A stretch of 64,000 nt of DNA from Symbiodinium kawagutii (Eukaryota > Sar > Dinophyceae > Suessiales > Symbiodiniaceae), in NCBI GenBank assembly GCA_009767595.1, contig VSDK01028718.1, forward strand, positions 529,484 through 593,483. The letters are read 5' to 3'. Of this stretch, positions 34,754 to 46,469 are shown one piece after another. Within the stretch, counting starts at the first letter, position 1. The number at the start of each line of letters is the position of its first letter. The notes under the pieces are model-generated. The model was given only the letters and a program-made list of their open reading frames with translations. It was not told where the DNA came from and searched no databases. The position numbers were made by a program, and so were the translations under genes.

Positions 34754-35402
34754 GGATTCCTCCGCAACATGATGTTGAAAAGTCATCTTATTTTGATCAA
34801 CAAGTAAGAGCATCGATTGGGAAGGCTTGTTGCTCAAATCAAAATTCTCAGAAGTTGGATCAACAAAGCGGAGCTTACAGTTGGCAGCCTGCCTTGAGCC
34901 TTTTTTGACATGGAAGCCTCTATCTTGCAAGAATTATATCATATAAGTATGATGGCCATGAGTCTTTAGCGAAGCACATGGTTGGCTTTCAGAGTCCGCA
35001 CAGGTTCCCAGGCATCGCATCGTGCCAGGGGATTCAATCCAGGGGTGCTTGAAGGTACAAACCCAGATTGCGATTGTCTAGGTATGGAATCAAAACACAT
35101 TGGTATGTTTGCCCCAATTTCTTGTTACTTATCCTTCGTTCGATAAATCAAAATGACTCCTGGCTCTATCCCCGAATTTTGTTTTCTTCAGGTGATTCTT
35201 CACCGCACACCAGTGACTAAAAACGTGGGGAAAAAGGTGGCCGCCGTACTTGTCTCACTATGCTATGCGACTGTGCAACAAACAAAATGACAATTCCAAT
35301 GACTTGACTCTTTGTCATTAATTGCCTTGATCGCAGTCTTTTAGTGGCCCCACATCTTTAGGTCACTCCTCTTGGGCAGTTGGAACCTAGTGGCGCAGCA
35401 TA

Positions 35403-38073
35403 ATGTCGGTCGCTGGCGGTGGCTCTGATTCCTCTGATGTTGAAGAAGTTCCCCTTCAAAGTGCTTCGATTCGGGCACCAGTGTCTCGATGACACTGTTA
35501 ATGGTTCACAATCAATTTTCGAAATGATCAGAATAGTATTTTCAGCCCAAAGTAAGACACCTTGCGCCAAGGCCTTCAGCCTGGAAGCATTCATGAGGGA
35601 CAGCACACCGGCAAACCAGAGATCCGCTGCATCAGACACGCCGTGGTCCTCAAGACCTGCATCGTCATCACATCCACCTGCAAGCGCCAGTCAACTGCCA
35701 ATTAAACTATGCTGTTCTGTTCTCGCTGCCAATTGAACTATTATACTATTATTGTTATTCTATGATGTTGGTCAAGGCTCAACATGTTTTCGATCAACTG
35801 GAATTGGCATATGGATAATTGTTTCCAATGAGATGTGTTGCTGCTGTTTGTTCAACTCATCCTAGCTTGTGTTTGCTCAGGTCGGAATGGCGACTTTGCT
35901 TTGCCACCACGGGTTGAGTCAGATTCATCTGGGAAAAGCCCACCCGCTGATGATAAGAAGCAACCCCGCTCCAAAGCCAAGACAAAGCAAACCAAGGGTA
36001 TGAAAAAGGAGGAGAAGGAGGATGAGGAGCCAAATGATGGTGATGATGAACACTCCCCCTTGTTTGGAAGCAAAGATGATGATGATGAAGATGATCATTC
36101 TGGAATGGGAGGGGTGCCAAGGGATCTTAGACCCACTTCAAAACGACCTGCAGCGAGTGGCAAGAGAGTATCTGGACCTGCTAAGAAGCCTGCAAGTGCT
36201 AAATCTAGTCGAAAGAAGGCAAGATCCCGACCAGCTGAATGTGAAGAGGAGCGATTCAGAATCCAACATCACACTGACATGTTTGGCAGGTTGAGTAACT
36301 TATCAATGTTTGGAATCAAATCTGTGTGTTGTAACTAATTGGGGGACATCATCGCTGATAGGAGGAACCGCTTCCTTTCGCACACATGATTGAGTTGGCC
36401 AAAAGTCGTGAAGAACAAGAGACTGATGAGCAGCTACAGCAGCAGCTCCAGCAGCACCTTTGCCATACAATCACATCACGATGATTCCTCTTGATTTAAA
36501 TCAATTCACAATCCTATCCTGACGTTGAAATATTGGTCCAAATTCATATGCTGTGCTCCTGCTTTAGGCCACTTTCCCCTGTTGTGGAGACACCGTCTTT
36601 GAGAAGGATGGGCGCAGTGGATTTTGAAGAGGAACCTGCAATGGGTTTTGAAGAGGAACCCGTCTATCTTGAACCAGAGTATCCTGCCGATTCCTATTCC
36701 AAACTTCCTGACAACCAGTTGGGTTTGAAAGTGTCTTTGGTTGAATGGTGATTCTGTTTTATGTGAATTTTACAACGATGGCATCAATTCATCTTCCCCA
36801 AGAGTTACATCCTGCCAAGGCCACACCGGAGCGCTATCGCCTGGTTGATTCTCCCTGCGAAGAGCCTTTCCATCCTCAGCCAGAAGCGGAAGAGGCCGTG
36901 CCAGCAGAAATCGAAGAGACCATGCGTGTGCGTGATCCAAGCCAGGACACGATCATATGCAATCAACTATTATTGGATTCACAAGTGATAACTTACTGAA
37001 AGTCAGTGACTCAGTGACTCATATGTGACATGGTTCACAAACCAGTTGAATGTAGGAGGAGTGCTCCTCGCCAATTACGCCAACCGAGCTTGAAGACACT
37101 CCCATGGACATGCAAAGTTCTGGACAGAACTTGGAGCAGATTTTTCAACCAGCCCCACTTTTGCATGTGGACCCCACCAACCCTGAGTCTATCAAGAGGG
37201 CACAAACAGCGCTGATGACCACACGAGCTGCTATTGGCAAATGTTTGCGGCGTGTTGATGTGGCCATTGCCGGTATGCCTACAGAAGAAGACTTCCTGGA
37301 CGGATTGGGACTGGAGGTTCCCCCAGAAGTGCGAGCTGAAGTTCTGGGAATTGACCACCTGCCAAGTGGGCCTGATTCACCTGCTGCGACGGACTTGGAC
37401 CTTGAACCTGCTGAANNNNNNNNNNNNNNNNNNNNNNNNNNNNNNNNNNNTGCTGAACCTACTGAGCTTGCTGGGCCAGCTGAGCCAGCTGGCCCTGGCC
37501 TTGATAGCGAAAAGGAGCCACCAAGTTCATCACGCCGAAAGAGACGTCAGCCGCCAAGTTCATCCAGGAAGCCAGGAAAGAATGGAAAGACAGATCCACC
37601 TCCTGGCAAGACCCGCAAAGCCAAAGCTGCAGGTACCAAAGACAAGACGAAGGCCACCAGATCCAAGGAGACCAAGAGCAAGACAAAGACACCCAAAGCC
37701 CAGGAGACCAAAGCCAAGACACGCTTCTACCTGGAAGTGAATTCTGAAGAAACAGCATCGAAGAAGCTGCACTCAGTACCTTACCTGAAGTGTTCGCTCT
37801 AATTATACAGTGTCAATCCATTGATGATCTCTCAACATTATTGATCCCTCAACATCCGTCAACTTAAAGCATTGATATGTTTTTATCTACATTGAATTGG
37901 TGATAATTATTGATCATTGATTTCTCTCCTTGATCTATTTTATTTATCCAGCTCCCAAGGTCTACAGCACTGCGTGGAAGAAGGCCAAGAGCGACGGCAA
38001 GGCTAAGGATGATGCTAAGTCTTTCGCCGACGCTGCCAGGACTAAGTACTTTGTCAACAATTGGACCAATTGA
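35403..38073 (+). CDS. acidic/Lys-rich probable nuclear protein (gene D)
   Basis: ATG 35403 reads MSVAGGGSDSSDVEEVPLQS. Further exons: about 35570-35690 (Ser/Pro-rich), 35881-~36285 (KKQPRSKAKTKQTKGMKKEE, then acidic DDDDEDDHS and basic AKKPASAKSSRKKARS), about 36361-36465 (Gln-rich), about 36567-36735 (repeated FEEEP), about 36799-36945, about 37060-37740 (ESIKRAQTALMTTRAAIGKC; Glu-Pro-Ala repeats around a gap; a long Lys/Thr tail with KETKSKTKTPKAQETKAKT) and 37951-38073 (KVYSTAWKKAKSDGKAKDDA) to TGA. Mostly disordered and strongly charged, with basic clusters that would serve as nuclear localisation signals, so DNA or chromatin binding is inferred. I recall similar Lys/Ala C-termini in dinoflagellate proteins, without a known function. 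Confidence 0.65.
37416..37450. other. assembly gap (35 N) in a repeat
   Basis: Flanked on both sides by CTGAACCT/GAACCTGCT units coding Glu-Pro-Ala repeats, so the gap probably hides a collapsed repeat of uncertain length in gene D. Confidence 1.
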
Positions 38074-38164
38074 AATATGCATCCAAGTAGTGTCTCTGGA
38101 TGCTTTCTAATTCTATAATTTCTATCGGAAGCCTGATGTTTCAAGTGTTTGCTTTCTAATAAGT

Positions 38165-38450
38165 ATGCACTTGACCCAACTGCTCCTGAGGTGGGTCATT
38201 GACCATGGACCCCGAGAGCTGAAGGTGATCCAGGATTATTTGAATGACCTGAAAAAAAAGGTCATCATGAAGTTTAGAGTGGATGTCATCCATTTTTGTG
38301 GGTGAATACAGCTGCGTGTTACATCAACACGATGGCGCTAATCTAGCCAAGTGTCACTGCTGGGAAGATCGCGATGATCACGGGGTTGAGCAGGAAAACG
38401 TTCGCTGGTGTCACGGCGATTTGAGGTGTGGCTGTTTGACATGACACTAA
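38165..38450 (+). CDS. possible further exons after gene D
   Basis: Two protein-like stretches: TQLLLRWVIDHGPRELKVIQ then DYLNDLKKKVIMKF (about 38172-38275), and AKCHCWEDRDDHGVEQENVR then WCHGDL (about 38345-38430), the latter with Cys and His. They follow the stop of gene D by 100 bp and could be a fifth gene or alternative 3' exons. Not recognised. Confidence 0.35.
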
Positions 38451-38702
38451 GATACCATAATGTGGGCTACATTAGTCCCTTCTTGGTGTATAATATTCAA
38501 CTTCTTTTGGCTGAAGATTGAAGGATCCAGTTGTGAAATGGAAAGGATCCAGTTGCCATCGGGCTTGCATATGTTGATTTCCATGATTGAACAACCTTTT
38601 CTTGTTTTTTTAACTACCATTAATCATTCAACCTTTTCTCAATTGGATTTACTCCGTTAGCCACAATATAGCCACTATAAGGTAGTCGGACCAGCACTCA
38701 CC

Positions 38703-38792
38703 ATGTGGCACACAGCAGCCCCTCGGGCCGCTGCAGACCCCCCGGGACCGGATTCCCCGCATAGCGGCTTCGAGTCGCAGAAACGCAGCTGA
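38703..38792 (+). CDS. short GC-rich frame
   Basis: ATG in a CACC context reads MWHTAAPRAAADPPGPDSPH then SGFESQKRS and TGA. About 70% G/C at third positions. The minus strand is also open (ETVEAAQLRFCDSKPL), so the strand is not certain. Confidence 0.35.
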   Translation: MWHTAAPRAAADPPGPDSPHSGFESQKRS

Positions 38793-38859
38793 GCAGCTTC
38801 CACGGTTTCGGTCGCGCCTGCAGTTGTTTGGATGGCTGGTTTCAGGTGGCTATGGGTCA

Positions 38860-39500
38860 ATCTTAACCAACTAATGGGGGAAAGTAACCAAACAATAATA
38901 AGGAAACAATGGTTTCAAGTTCAAGTATTGCACAACTGGTTGGTGGTTTGAAGGGCCAATGATCGGGAAGAATCAGCAACAATAAGGGTCGAACAGCTAC
39001 TAGTTGGGTGTTTAACCAGACACAAGCATAAATTGTTTCAAGTCTTATGCCAGTGTGGTCAACACCGAAGATTGTGTTCAACAATATCTGGAGTCCCAGG
39101 GAAAGTGGGAAAAGCAATAGCTGCAGTCCAATTAATTGAAGTTCAATTGTCCAAGATTTTTTAGGGACTCTGTACAATCACCAACCAATGATAGTTGGGG
39201 TCGAATTGTCTTTGATTTTCTGGTTCGGTCATACCGGGAAGGGCCCAATTGATCGACCATCTCACTTCGGTCGGGCGATCGACGCGAATCATGATTGGTA
39301 ACCAGAAAGCAGGAATGCTTGGTGTCGAAAGGTGCCGCAGTGATTTTTGTTATTTCAACCACTGAGGATTGATGATTGTAAAGTACTAAGGATTGTTTTT
39401 GTATCATCAATGATATATGGTGAATATATTCAGTGATTGTTTAAGCATTCAGTGATTTGTTGTTTGTATTATCATCAATCCCTCATGATAATCCCTATGC
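38860..39500. other. gene-poor stretch
   Basis: No supported exon. A CTGGTTGGTGGTTTGAA word at about 38935 resembles one end of the small inverted-repeat family, but a matching second end was not convincing. Confidence 0.4.
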
Positions 39501-39544
39501 AATCATTATCACGCAATCTATTGCAATCCACCGTTGATATCTTG

Positions 39545-39742
39545 GTTTTTCGCGGCTCTCATCAAGCGTGTCATTCTTGGAGAGCTGCATGGACATAGAT
39601 GTTCGATCAGCAGAGGCGATTGGAAACTGCTCATAGCTCCTGCGCAGCAAACCATTCGACTTGCCAAACGTTCGTTGTTGAAAACGTCGCCGCGAGTCTG
39701 TGGGAAGCTGCTGATTCATGATGTCAACGGTTGCTGGTGGTC
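39545..39742 (-). CDS. exon (minus), unknown hydrophilic protein
   Basis: Minus strand, after an AG acceptor, reads PPATVDIMNQQLPTDSRRRF, then QQRTFGKSNGLLRRSYEQFP and IASADRTSMSMQLSKNDTLD. Hydrophilic, Arg/Gln/Ser-rich, and far more protein-like than the + frame. It could be a phospho-regulated linker or tail. Family not recognised. Confidence 0.5.
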
Positions 39743-39799
39743 CTGTTGGGCACAAAGATGGTGGCCAAATGGATTGAACGAGTGGCTACTTATCAGTAT

Positions 39800-41040
39800 C
39801 AATTGGTGCTTAATCATTCGATGGTTGATTAACCAACATTTGCTAATTAAGATAATTCATGATTGATAGTTAGTTGATGATTCCTTGTTATCTCATTCAG
39901 TAGCGCCTTGGTTCGTCTAACAATGAAACCTATTTCTATCCAATTCTTGAATGATGGGCACTATCACCAGCCCAACACACGATATGAGCCACTGAATGAA
40001 GCAGAGAGCTGTGTCTTCATCAGATGTTGGTTTTTGTATACCGATATCCGAGAGGGTAGAGATTATACTCAGACCAGTGTAGATAGATAGTCTGTCTAAT
40101 TAATTTGTGATTTGTCATGATAGATATAAACAGATTACTTCATCAGACCAGTTTTACAGTATTACTGCAAGGTTTGCCATGATTGTCATAGTAAGTTATT
40201 ATTATGTGTTTTATTGATCATCATTGACCAACTATCATGAAGCAACCAGTCTCAACCACTGGAGTGTTAGCAAACAGCTGATTTTCAAGCAGCAGCAAAC
40301 AACAACAGCTCACTCATTGGGCTGCAAAGCGGCCATGGTTGCGTTGAAACGAGCGTACCTGCTACATAATTTTGGATGATTATTTGTTTTCTCCTTCATG
40401 ATTTCACTATGACATGGCCACGGTCATGAAATATCAGCATTGCTGATTGATGGCTAGTGATGATGATGGTTGTTGAAACTTGAACTGCCTAATGATAGTT
40501 GATGAAGCTTACAGTAATCAATCAATCATGGATGATGATGATGCTTTATGATGGTTGATCAGATTTAATCCAATGTAAGTGCATGAAAGTACACTGATTG
40601 TTGCGGATGCGTGGTGATTTCCAATGATGGTTGCTGTTACTTTATGATGCTTAACATGATGGTAAGTTGGTGGCTAGTGTTGATGAATCATGTATATATA
40701 TATATATATATTATATTGTGTTTGTTACCATTTACCAATGGTTGTTTCGGAACATTATTATTATTGTTATTTTTGTTTGGCTCATGATGTTTGATGGCAA
40801 ACTGATGCTGAATGTTGATTGGCGATGGGTTTGCCTTACTTTGAGTTGCAGGTTAAATGCGAGTTGGCTGTGGGTTCATGCCCGTGCTGAAGATTCATGT
40901 GAACAGCAATGAGCTGCAAGGTTTTGACATCGACCCTACAAAAACCTGTGGGCTGCGGTTGATCCCATGCATGAAACGCGAATACACATTGTGAATGTTT
41001 TCCTGATGTCACTGTCTTCTTTTAACGAAAAAATGATTTC
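39800..41040. other. gene-poor stretch with (TA)n
   Basis: ATGATGGTTGAT-rich sequence with a TA run at 40691-40711; no supported exon. Confidence 0.5.
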
Positions 41041-41089
41041 AATTTTCACAGACTACTGCGATTTTTCGAGCCCAACCACACATCGTTAC

Positions 41090-41265
41090 TACCATTGATA
41101 TATCTTCGCATCTGATCAGAACTTGCTGTCGACATTACGACCTTCGCGGCTGTTTTGCCTCCCAGCTTGCAGTGCAACGGCATCCGGCGCCTGAGGCCTG
41201 ACCTGTTGGCTGAGTGCCGTGGTGATGCCGACTGCGATGGTTGCGTTACTTCAATTTGTTGAGTC
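41090..41265 (-). CDS. possible exon (minus)
   Basis: Minus frame reads QSASPRHSANRSGLRRRMPL, then HCKLGGKTAAKVVMSTASSD, basic and GC-rich. The reverse frame is less protein-like. Function unknown. Confidence 0.35.
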
Positions 41266-41489
41266 ATGCCTGTCGCTATTGTTGTGAATATAGGAGGCTT
41301 GATGATGTCTAAACAAGACTTGATTGTTGATGGTTAGTGGTGAGTGATGGTTAATGATGGTTAATGATGTGTTTTCATGATGTTTAGTCAGTGGTCATTG
41401 CTTTTCATAGACAGTGATCATGATCTATGAAATCAAGCACCATCATTTCAACACCACTGACCATCAGTGATCATTGCTTTGGTCCGGTG

Positions 41490-41640
41490 GGTGCTTCTGG
41501 AGCTGTTTTTTTTCGTCCAGGAGACGTGAAGCACTCGGCCCATGAGATGACAACGTTTTTTGGATGCCCAGGGAGGCAGTCGGCGAGTGAAGCGGTTGAG
41601 CCACGGTTGAGACTGGGAACAAACGTGGTAGTACTGGTAG
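41490..41640. CDS. exon-like island, strand uncertain
   Basis: GC-rich island open on both strands: + RPGDVKHSAHEMTTFFGCPG, - STASLADCLPGHPKNVVISW. Only coding-like composition is claimed. Confidence 0.25.
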
Positions 41641-42272
41641 TGGTAGTTGCCATAGTAAAATGGGTAATTATAATGGGTAACTAAGTTAGTATACAGTCTA
41701 GTAGATAACTTTTGCTGCTCGTTGGGGAACAAACGTGGTAATGGAAACTCCACCAGTTCAATGGATGTTTTCTCAGGGTTTTCCTAGTGGAAAATCTACT
41801 AGTGGTGGTTATCATAGTTTTCACAAGTATATAATAGCTAAGTGTGTAGTGATATGTAGTGATAGTTATCAGAAGTAATTGGAAACTGGTGGTAGGTATC
41901 ACCGGTCATGGTGGATCACCAATGATATGTAGCGGCTTACACTTAGCTAGAATGGTCTAGTAAGCAATAATAATGTTGAAAACAATATCCAGAACGGTGC
42001 TAGAAATACTTGTTACAGTATTTCTTGATAGTGGGTAACTGTTGACCATATCTTTGACATGTTATGACCAACCTTTTTTTGCCATGATGACGGTCAAACT
42101 GCTTAATCAACTGCAGGTGCATGGTTAATAATCCTAATTAATCATAATGGTTTCTATTTTGTAGTCATGAGATCAACTATTCGCTAGAGTCGCTAGAGTT
42201 ATATTCTTGGAATCATCATCAACCAGCGTCGTACAGAATGGCGAGGACAGTTGAAGCTGGTGATATCCCGTC

Positions 42273-42410
42273 TTGGCAGCCTCCTTTTTGACCATACCTG
42301 CCAACCGTAGTGAACCTCGGCCAACGGCCCAATTGTTAGCTCTTATTGGGCACTGCCTTCATGTGCGCTGGCAAGAGGCACGGACCCGAGCTGACCGAGT
42401 GAAGTTGATA
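42273..42410 (+). CDS. exon-like island, unknown protein
   Basis: Frame reads NRSEPRPTAQLLALIGHCLH, then VRWQEARTRADRVK, a plausible amphipathic helix, just before an AACC/AAGC low-complexity block into which the frame runs on. Function unknown. Confidence 0.4.
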
Positions 42411-42414
42411 GCCA

Positions 42415-42595
42415 ACCAACTCATCAACCAACCCACCAACCAGCCAACCAGCCATTCAGCCACCCCACCCACCCACCAACGCAAGCAAGCAACCAACCAA
42501 CCAAACAAGCAACCAACCAAGCAAGCAAGCAACCAACCAAGCAAGCAACCAAGCAAGCAACCCACCAACCAACCCATCAGCCAACCTATCATGGC
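42415..42595. repeat. CCAACCAA/GCAAGCAA low-complexity block
   Basis: Four-base motifs AACC and AAGC alternate for about 180 bp. All frames through it (NQPTNQP; WLVGCLLG) are artefacts. A block of the complementary motif GGTTGGTT lies at 46335-46455. Confidence 0.85.
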
Positions 42596-42719
42596 AATCA
42601 TTGGGATTCCATGAAGGTTGGCGCTGAGGTTTTTGAGTTTTAATGAGAACTTCAACTCCAAGCTGACCTTCACTGCAGAGGTGCGGCTGGAGACAACCAC
42701 GGGTCACAATGGCTACCCA

Positions 42720-43420
42720 TGGCTACCCTTTGGAGGGAAAGCCGCCACATTTTACAGGAAAAGCTTGGGAAACCCCAACTAAACTGATGGATTTAACCAT
42801 TGCCAGGTTAGGGACTACCAGAGGGTAGATCACAGGTTGAAACAATCGCGGTGAACCATGGTCAATCACAACGCATCATATTGACCATTTCTAGTTGAAT
42901 TTGCATTTCTTCAACAAGTAAACTATCAGCAATCAGCTTGGAACCCAAGACCATTGCAGTTTCATGTCGCAAACTTGCCCAGAAATAGCAGCGCAGTATA
43001 TCGCTATTTGGCTTGTTGCCCATTTGTTGTGTTCAACATTGTTTAACCATCATTGCCTATAGTTTCATCATTTTTATCCGCGACCGTCCCCAAGCTCCTT
43101 GCCTTACTATATTATCTTAATATATATATATATATATATATATACATGAACATTTTCGACTAACTAAACCATGATCAATCATTTTCATGTGACCATTCTC
43201 TTGTTAATGATTATTGACATTTATCGTTATTGACCGATTGTCGCTGCACTGTCTACCGTAGATTTTTGCTGTTATCATAGTTATTATCAACCATTTTGTA
43301 TTCTTACGCATTTGTGTCATCACTTACTAATGCCCATTGCGACTTCATAGAAACCAGTATTAACCATTCTTAGCCACGATTAACCACTATAAACCACTAT
43401 TAACCATTCTTAACCACCAG
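42720..43420. other. gene-poor stretch with (TA)n
   Basis: No exon-like island. TA run at about 43120-43143; TTAACCACTATAAACC-type words at about 43360-43420. Confidence 0.5.
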
Positions 43421-43476
43421 TCAAGTGCTGGTTACCAGTCCTCCGCGGCTGCCATACTGCACCACGGCGACCAACC

Positions 43477-43620
43477 GTGAGCGCCAGTGTGCGCCAGGAC
43501 TCCGCCGAAACGGACCAGATGTTACGGAAGGCGTGGACCCGTCTGGGTGTCGTTGTGTGGGTTACCGTCCCGGACGTGTCGCGCCACGCAGAAAACACAA
43601 CCGACATCGTGGCGCGTAGT
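43477..43620 (+). CDS. CpG-rich exon, unknown protein
   Basis: The frame reads SASVRQDSAETDQMLRKAWT, then RLGVVVWVTVPDVSRHAENT and TDIVAR. Strong G/C third-position bias and many CpG, in sharp contrast to the AT-rich, AACCAT-rich flanks. It looks like a mixed alpha/beta domain fragment. Family not recognised. Confidence 0.5.
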
Positions 43621-44794
43621 TCAACTGGGTATCAACCTAGTAGCCATAGAAGGATATGATTGATGGTAACCCTGAAGCTACGGGATATAAATAGTTCATG
43701 ATGACACTTGACTATCCATAAATGTTTAGTACCCATCAGGAAGCGCACCCGACTGATGTAGATACAGTACTTATTTGTTTGTTGATGGCAAAGGGAATGG
43801 GAATTTGAGCCTTACTAGTAGCTGGAATGGTCATCTGATAGAAAAGGTCACGAGTCGTTGATGGTTGAAGGGTCCCAATGCCTTTCCAACGGCGACATTC
43901 GAAAGGTGTTGGATGCATATCCACCATGATCCACCTGTTTCGAGTGGTGAAAGAATGATGGTGGTTGATCATGGTTGATCCATATCCACCTGTTTACCGC
44001 TCAAAGCTATGGGATACTTTGGCACAGCCTGCGAGAAATCTGAGCCACAGCTGAGAGGATCAAAACACTCCCAGCAGCTTCACTGGGAAAGCACAACGGG
44101 TTATGGCTCACACGGTTGGCCGCAACGATAGCGATAGCCGGGGTATCACCAACGACGGAGATCCAGCTATGTGTTTGCTCGACCACCAGGGGCTAGTTTG
44201 CCATAGCTGGTGATTTAACGTCAGAGATGGACTGGGTTTATGAACAGTTGGATCTCTTTTCCACCGGAACATTTTTAAAGCATCATAGTATCGTCATTAG
44301 ACATGGCTATCAAACATCAAGCCTTAGAATGCTTCTAGTGGGTTTGGTGTCCCTTAATCAGAGAGCATCATTCCAACTAACATGGAATGTCCTATGACCT
44401 CACTTAACAAGGATAACAAATGCAAACACCATCAACCGCAATTATGAATCATGCAGCATTCTTCAAACCATGGTTTATCATGAACAGTGTGTGTATAACA
44501 AGCCCATGGCTCTGGACTGGCAATAGACAATCATACTTATCCATCACAAACCACTGTGTATAACAAACCCAAGGCCATGGTTTTTAACCAGCTACAACTG
44601 ATAATGATCAGCTGTTACTGATGATAGTTATCCATGATTAATAGTAGCTGTCTCTCATCCATGACAACATGCAATTATTGAACAATACATCTACAACCTC
44701 TCAAACAAGCTGGACTACAGCCACTATACTATTATACCCTCCGACAAACTAACCTGGAAGCTGGAAATCACCTTTTTTTGAGGTAAAAAGATAA

Positions 44795-44900
44795 CTGGCT
44801 GGTGGTTTCAAGCATGTTTTGTTTATTTTCCCTATAGTCATTATTAACACATGGTTGGTGGACACACATATTTTTCAAAGGGGTTGAAACCACAAACCAG
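44795..44900. mobile_element. small inverted-repeat element, best copy
   Basis: CTGGCTGGTGGTTTCAA at the left is matched by TTGAAACCACAAACCAG at the right (near-perfect 17-bp inverted ends); 106 bp. The interior carries TTTATTTTCCCTATAG and GGTTGGTGGACACACAT boxes found in the other copies. Confidence 0.6.
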
Positions 44901-45317
44901 CTTGCAATTGGTACTTGAACATCACCTGATTTTTTTCAGATATAACCACGATTTAGTTCAGAAATAACCTTGTTTTTTTTCTGAGTTCATTTTTTTTTCA
45001 GAAATGTTTTTTTTCAGATGTTCTACTTCCAGGTTAGTTGGCCAATGCAGCCACCTGTGACCATCTTCAACATCCATCACCTCGCCAGGACTTGCCTCTG
45101 AGTCACAGGTGCCACAACGTGGTGATACTGTACCTGACCTGACCTCAATGTTTTGATGGTAGCAATACCAGGAAAATCATAGGGTATTGATGGTTGATAT
45201 CGAGCATTAATGGCCAATAGTGGCTATAACTGTGTGGTCGTTTCATAGGGGTTGACGACGGGCAGTAATGGTTAATAGTAGGGAACAACAAGCAACGATA
45301 ATAGTTACTTAACTACC

Positions 45318-45412
45318 GCTTGGTGCTTTTGAGCATGTTTATTTTCCCTAGCACTAACAACTGGTGGATTGCTTGAATGATATTTTTCATAGGGCTTGAA
45401 ACCACCAACCAG
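45318..45412. mobile_element. small inverted-repeat element copy
   Basis: Right end TTGAAACCACCAACCAG is intact, the left end diverged (GCTTGGTGCTTTTGA). Interior TTTATTTTCCCTAGCACTAA as in 44795. Confidence 0.55.
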
Positions 45413-46179
45413 ATAAACAAGACCTACACCTTGGTGATTGAACATAGCTGGCTGGAAATCACCCTATTTTAAAGAGAAACGCTGGGAAACCATCAAGAAT
45501 TGGTAGATGTTCTATTGCTATGTTAGATGAACGGAGGGTATCCTCAATGTTTGTGTGAGCAATTCATACTCGTTCTTTTTAAACACTGCTATGAATTCAC
45601 ATCAGGCTTTTTATGGTTTCATACATTCTTTCCATCCTTCATAGATATGTGGTTAGTTGATAGTGTCCCAATATGTTCTATTGTCGGTTTAGGCCCTTTG
45701 CTGGGGGCAGAAAGCTGAGCCAGAGCAGTTCCGAATGGCTGATATCACGGTTACGAATTATACTCAATGAGATTTAGTGAGGATCGATTCATCCATTTAT
45801 TTTTGAGCAGTAATCTCTATATTGAATCATATTGACTATGAGCATGATTACAAGATTGATCAAGATGCGGAATTACGTTTGATAATGGGAACAAGTCATT
45901 GATCATAGCATGATTTCTAGCTGATGTTCAAGACTGGTTAATAACCTCAACGACACTTCGCATTGGCCCATGTTTTGGTTGGTCGTGTCACCACGTTTTG
46001 AATCAAGAAAAGTGGAACGATTACCGTCATGGCAACATAGCACTAAGGCACTAAATCATTCCGCAACTGGTTGATTTCAATGCAGTGGGCAATCCATTTA
46101 TATAGATGGTACCATACAAGGACCCGAAGACCAATGCTTTGAGCAGGAAAACCATTGGATGACGGTGGAACAGTCAGGG

Positions 46180-46330
46180 TAAGTCAAGCATCATCCTGCC
46201 AGGTGGAGCGTCTGGGAACAAATCATGCAAACTTCCGATCACAAGGGCATGTACTCTGATGCCACCCAGAAGGTCCGAAGTGAAGGGCGGGAAGAAGGTC
46301 TGAAGTTCGGAAGTCCAAGCAACAAGTAGC
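46180..46330 (-). CDS. exon-like island, probably minus
   Basis: Minus frame reads LLVAWTSELQTFFPPFTSDL, then LGGIRVHALVIGSLHDLFPD, after an AG acceptor at about 46332. The + frame (WSVWEQIMQTSDHKGMYSDA) is also plausible. Function unknown. Confidence 0.4.
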
Positions 46331-46334
46331 CTTC

Positions 46335-46455
46335 TGGGTTGGTTTGTTGGTGGGTTGCTTGGTGGGTTGGTCGGTTGGTTCATTGGCTGGCTGGTTGGTT
46401 GGCTGCTTGATTGGTTGGGGGGTTGTTTGGTTGATTGGTTGGTTGGTTGATCAGT
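46335..46455. repeat. GGTTGGTT low-complexity block
   Basis: Near-continuous GGTTG units; complement-like counterpart of the block at 42415-42595. Confidence 0.8.
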
Positions 46456-46469
46456 TGGTCCAGTTGTTC

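Larger units (their letters stand above)
43640..46170. other. gene-poor stretch with two small elements
   Basis: No well-supported exon. Weak frames at 44228-44398 and 45527-45718 have AT-rich codons and were not accepted. Two small inverted-repeat element copies lie within. Confidence 0.45.

Noticed and set aside
44228..44398. Frame starting MDWVYEQLDLFSTG
   Set aside because: AT-rich third positions, no splice or family support.
45527..45718. 63-codon + frame
   Set aside because: AT-rich codons and low-complexity hydrophobic content; no context support.
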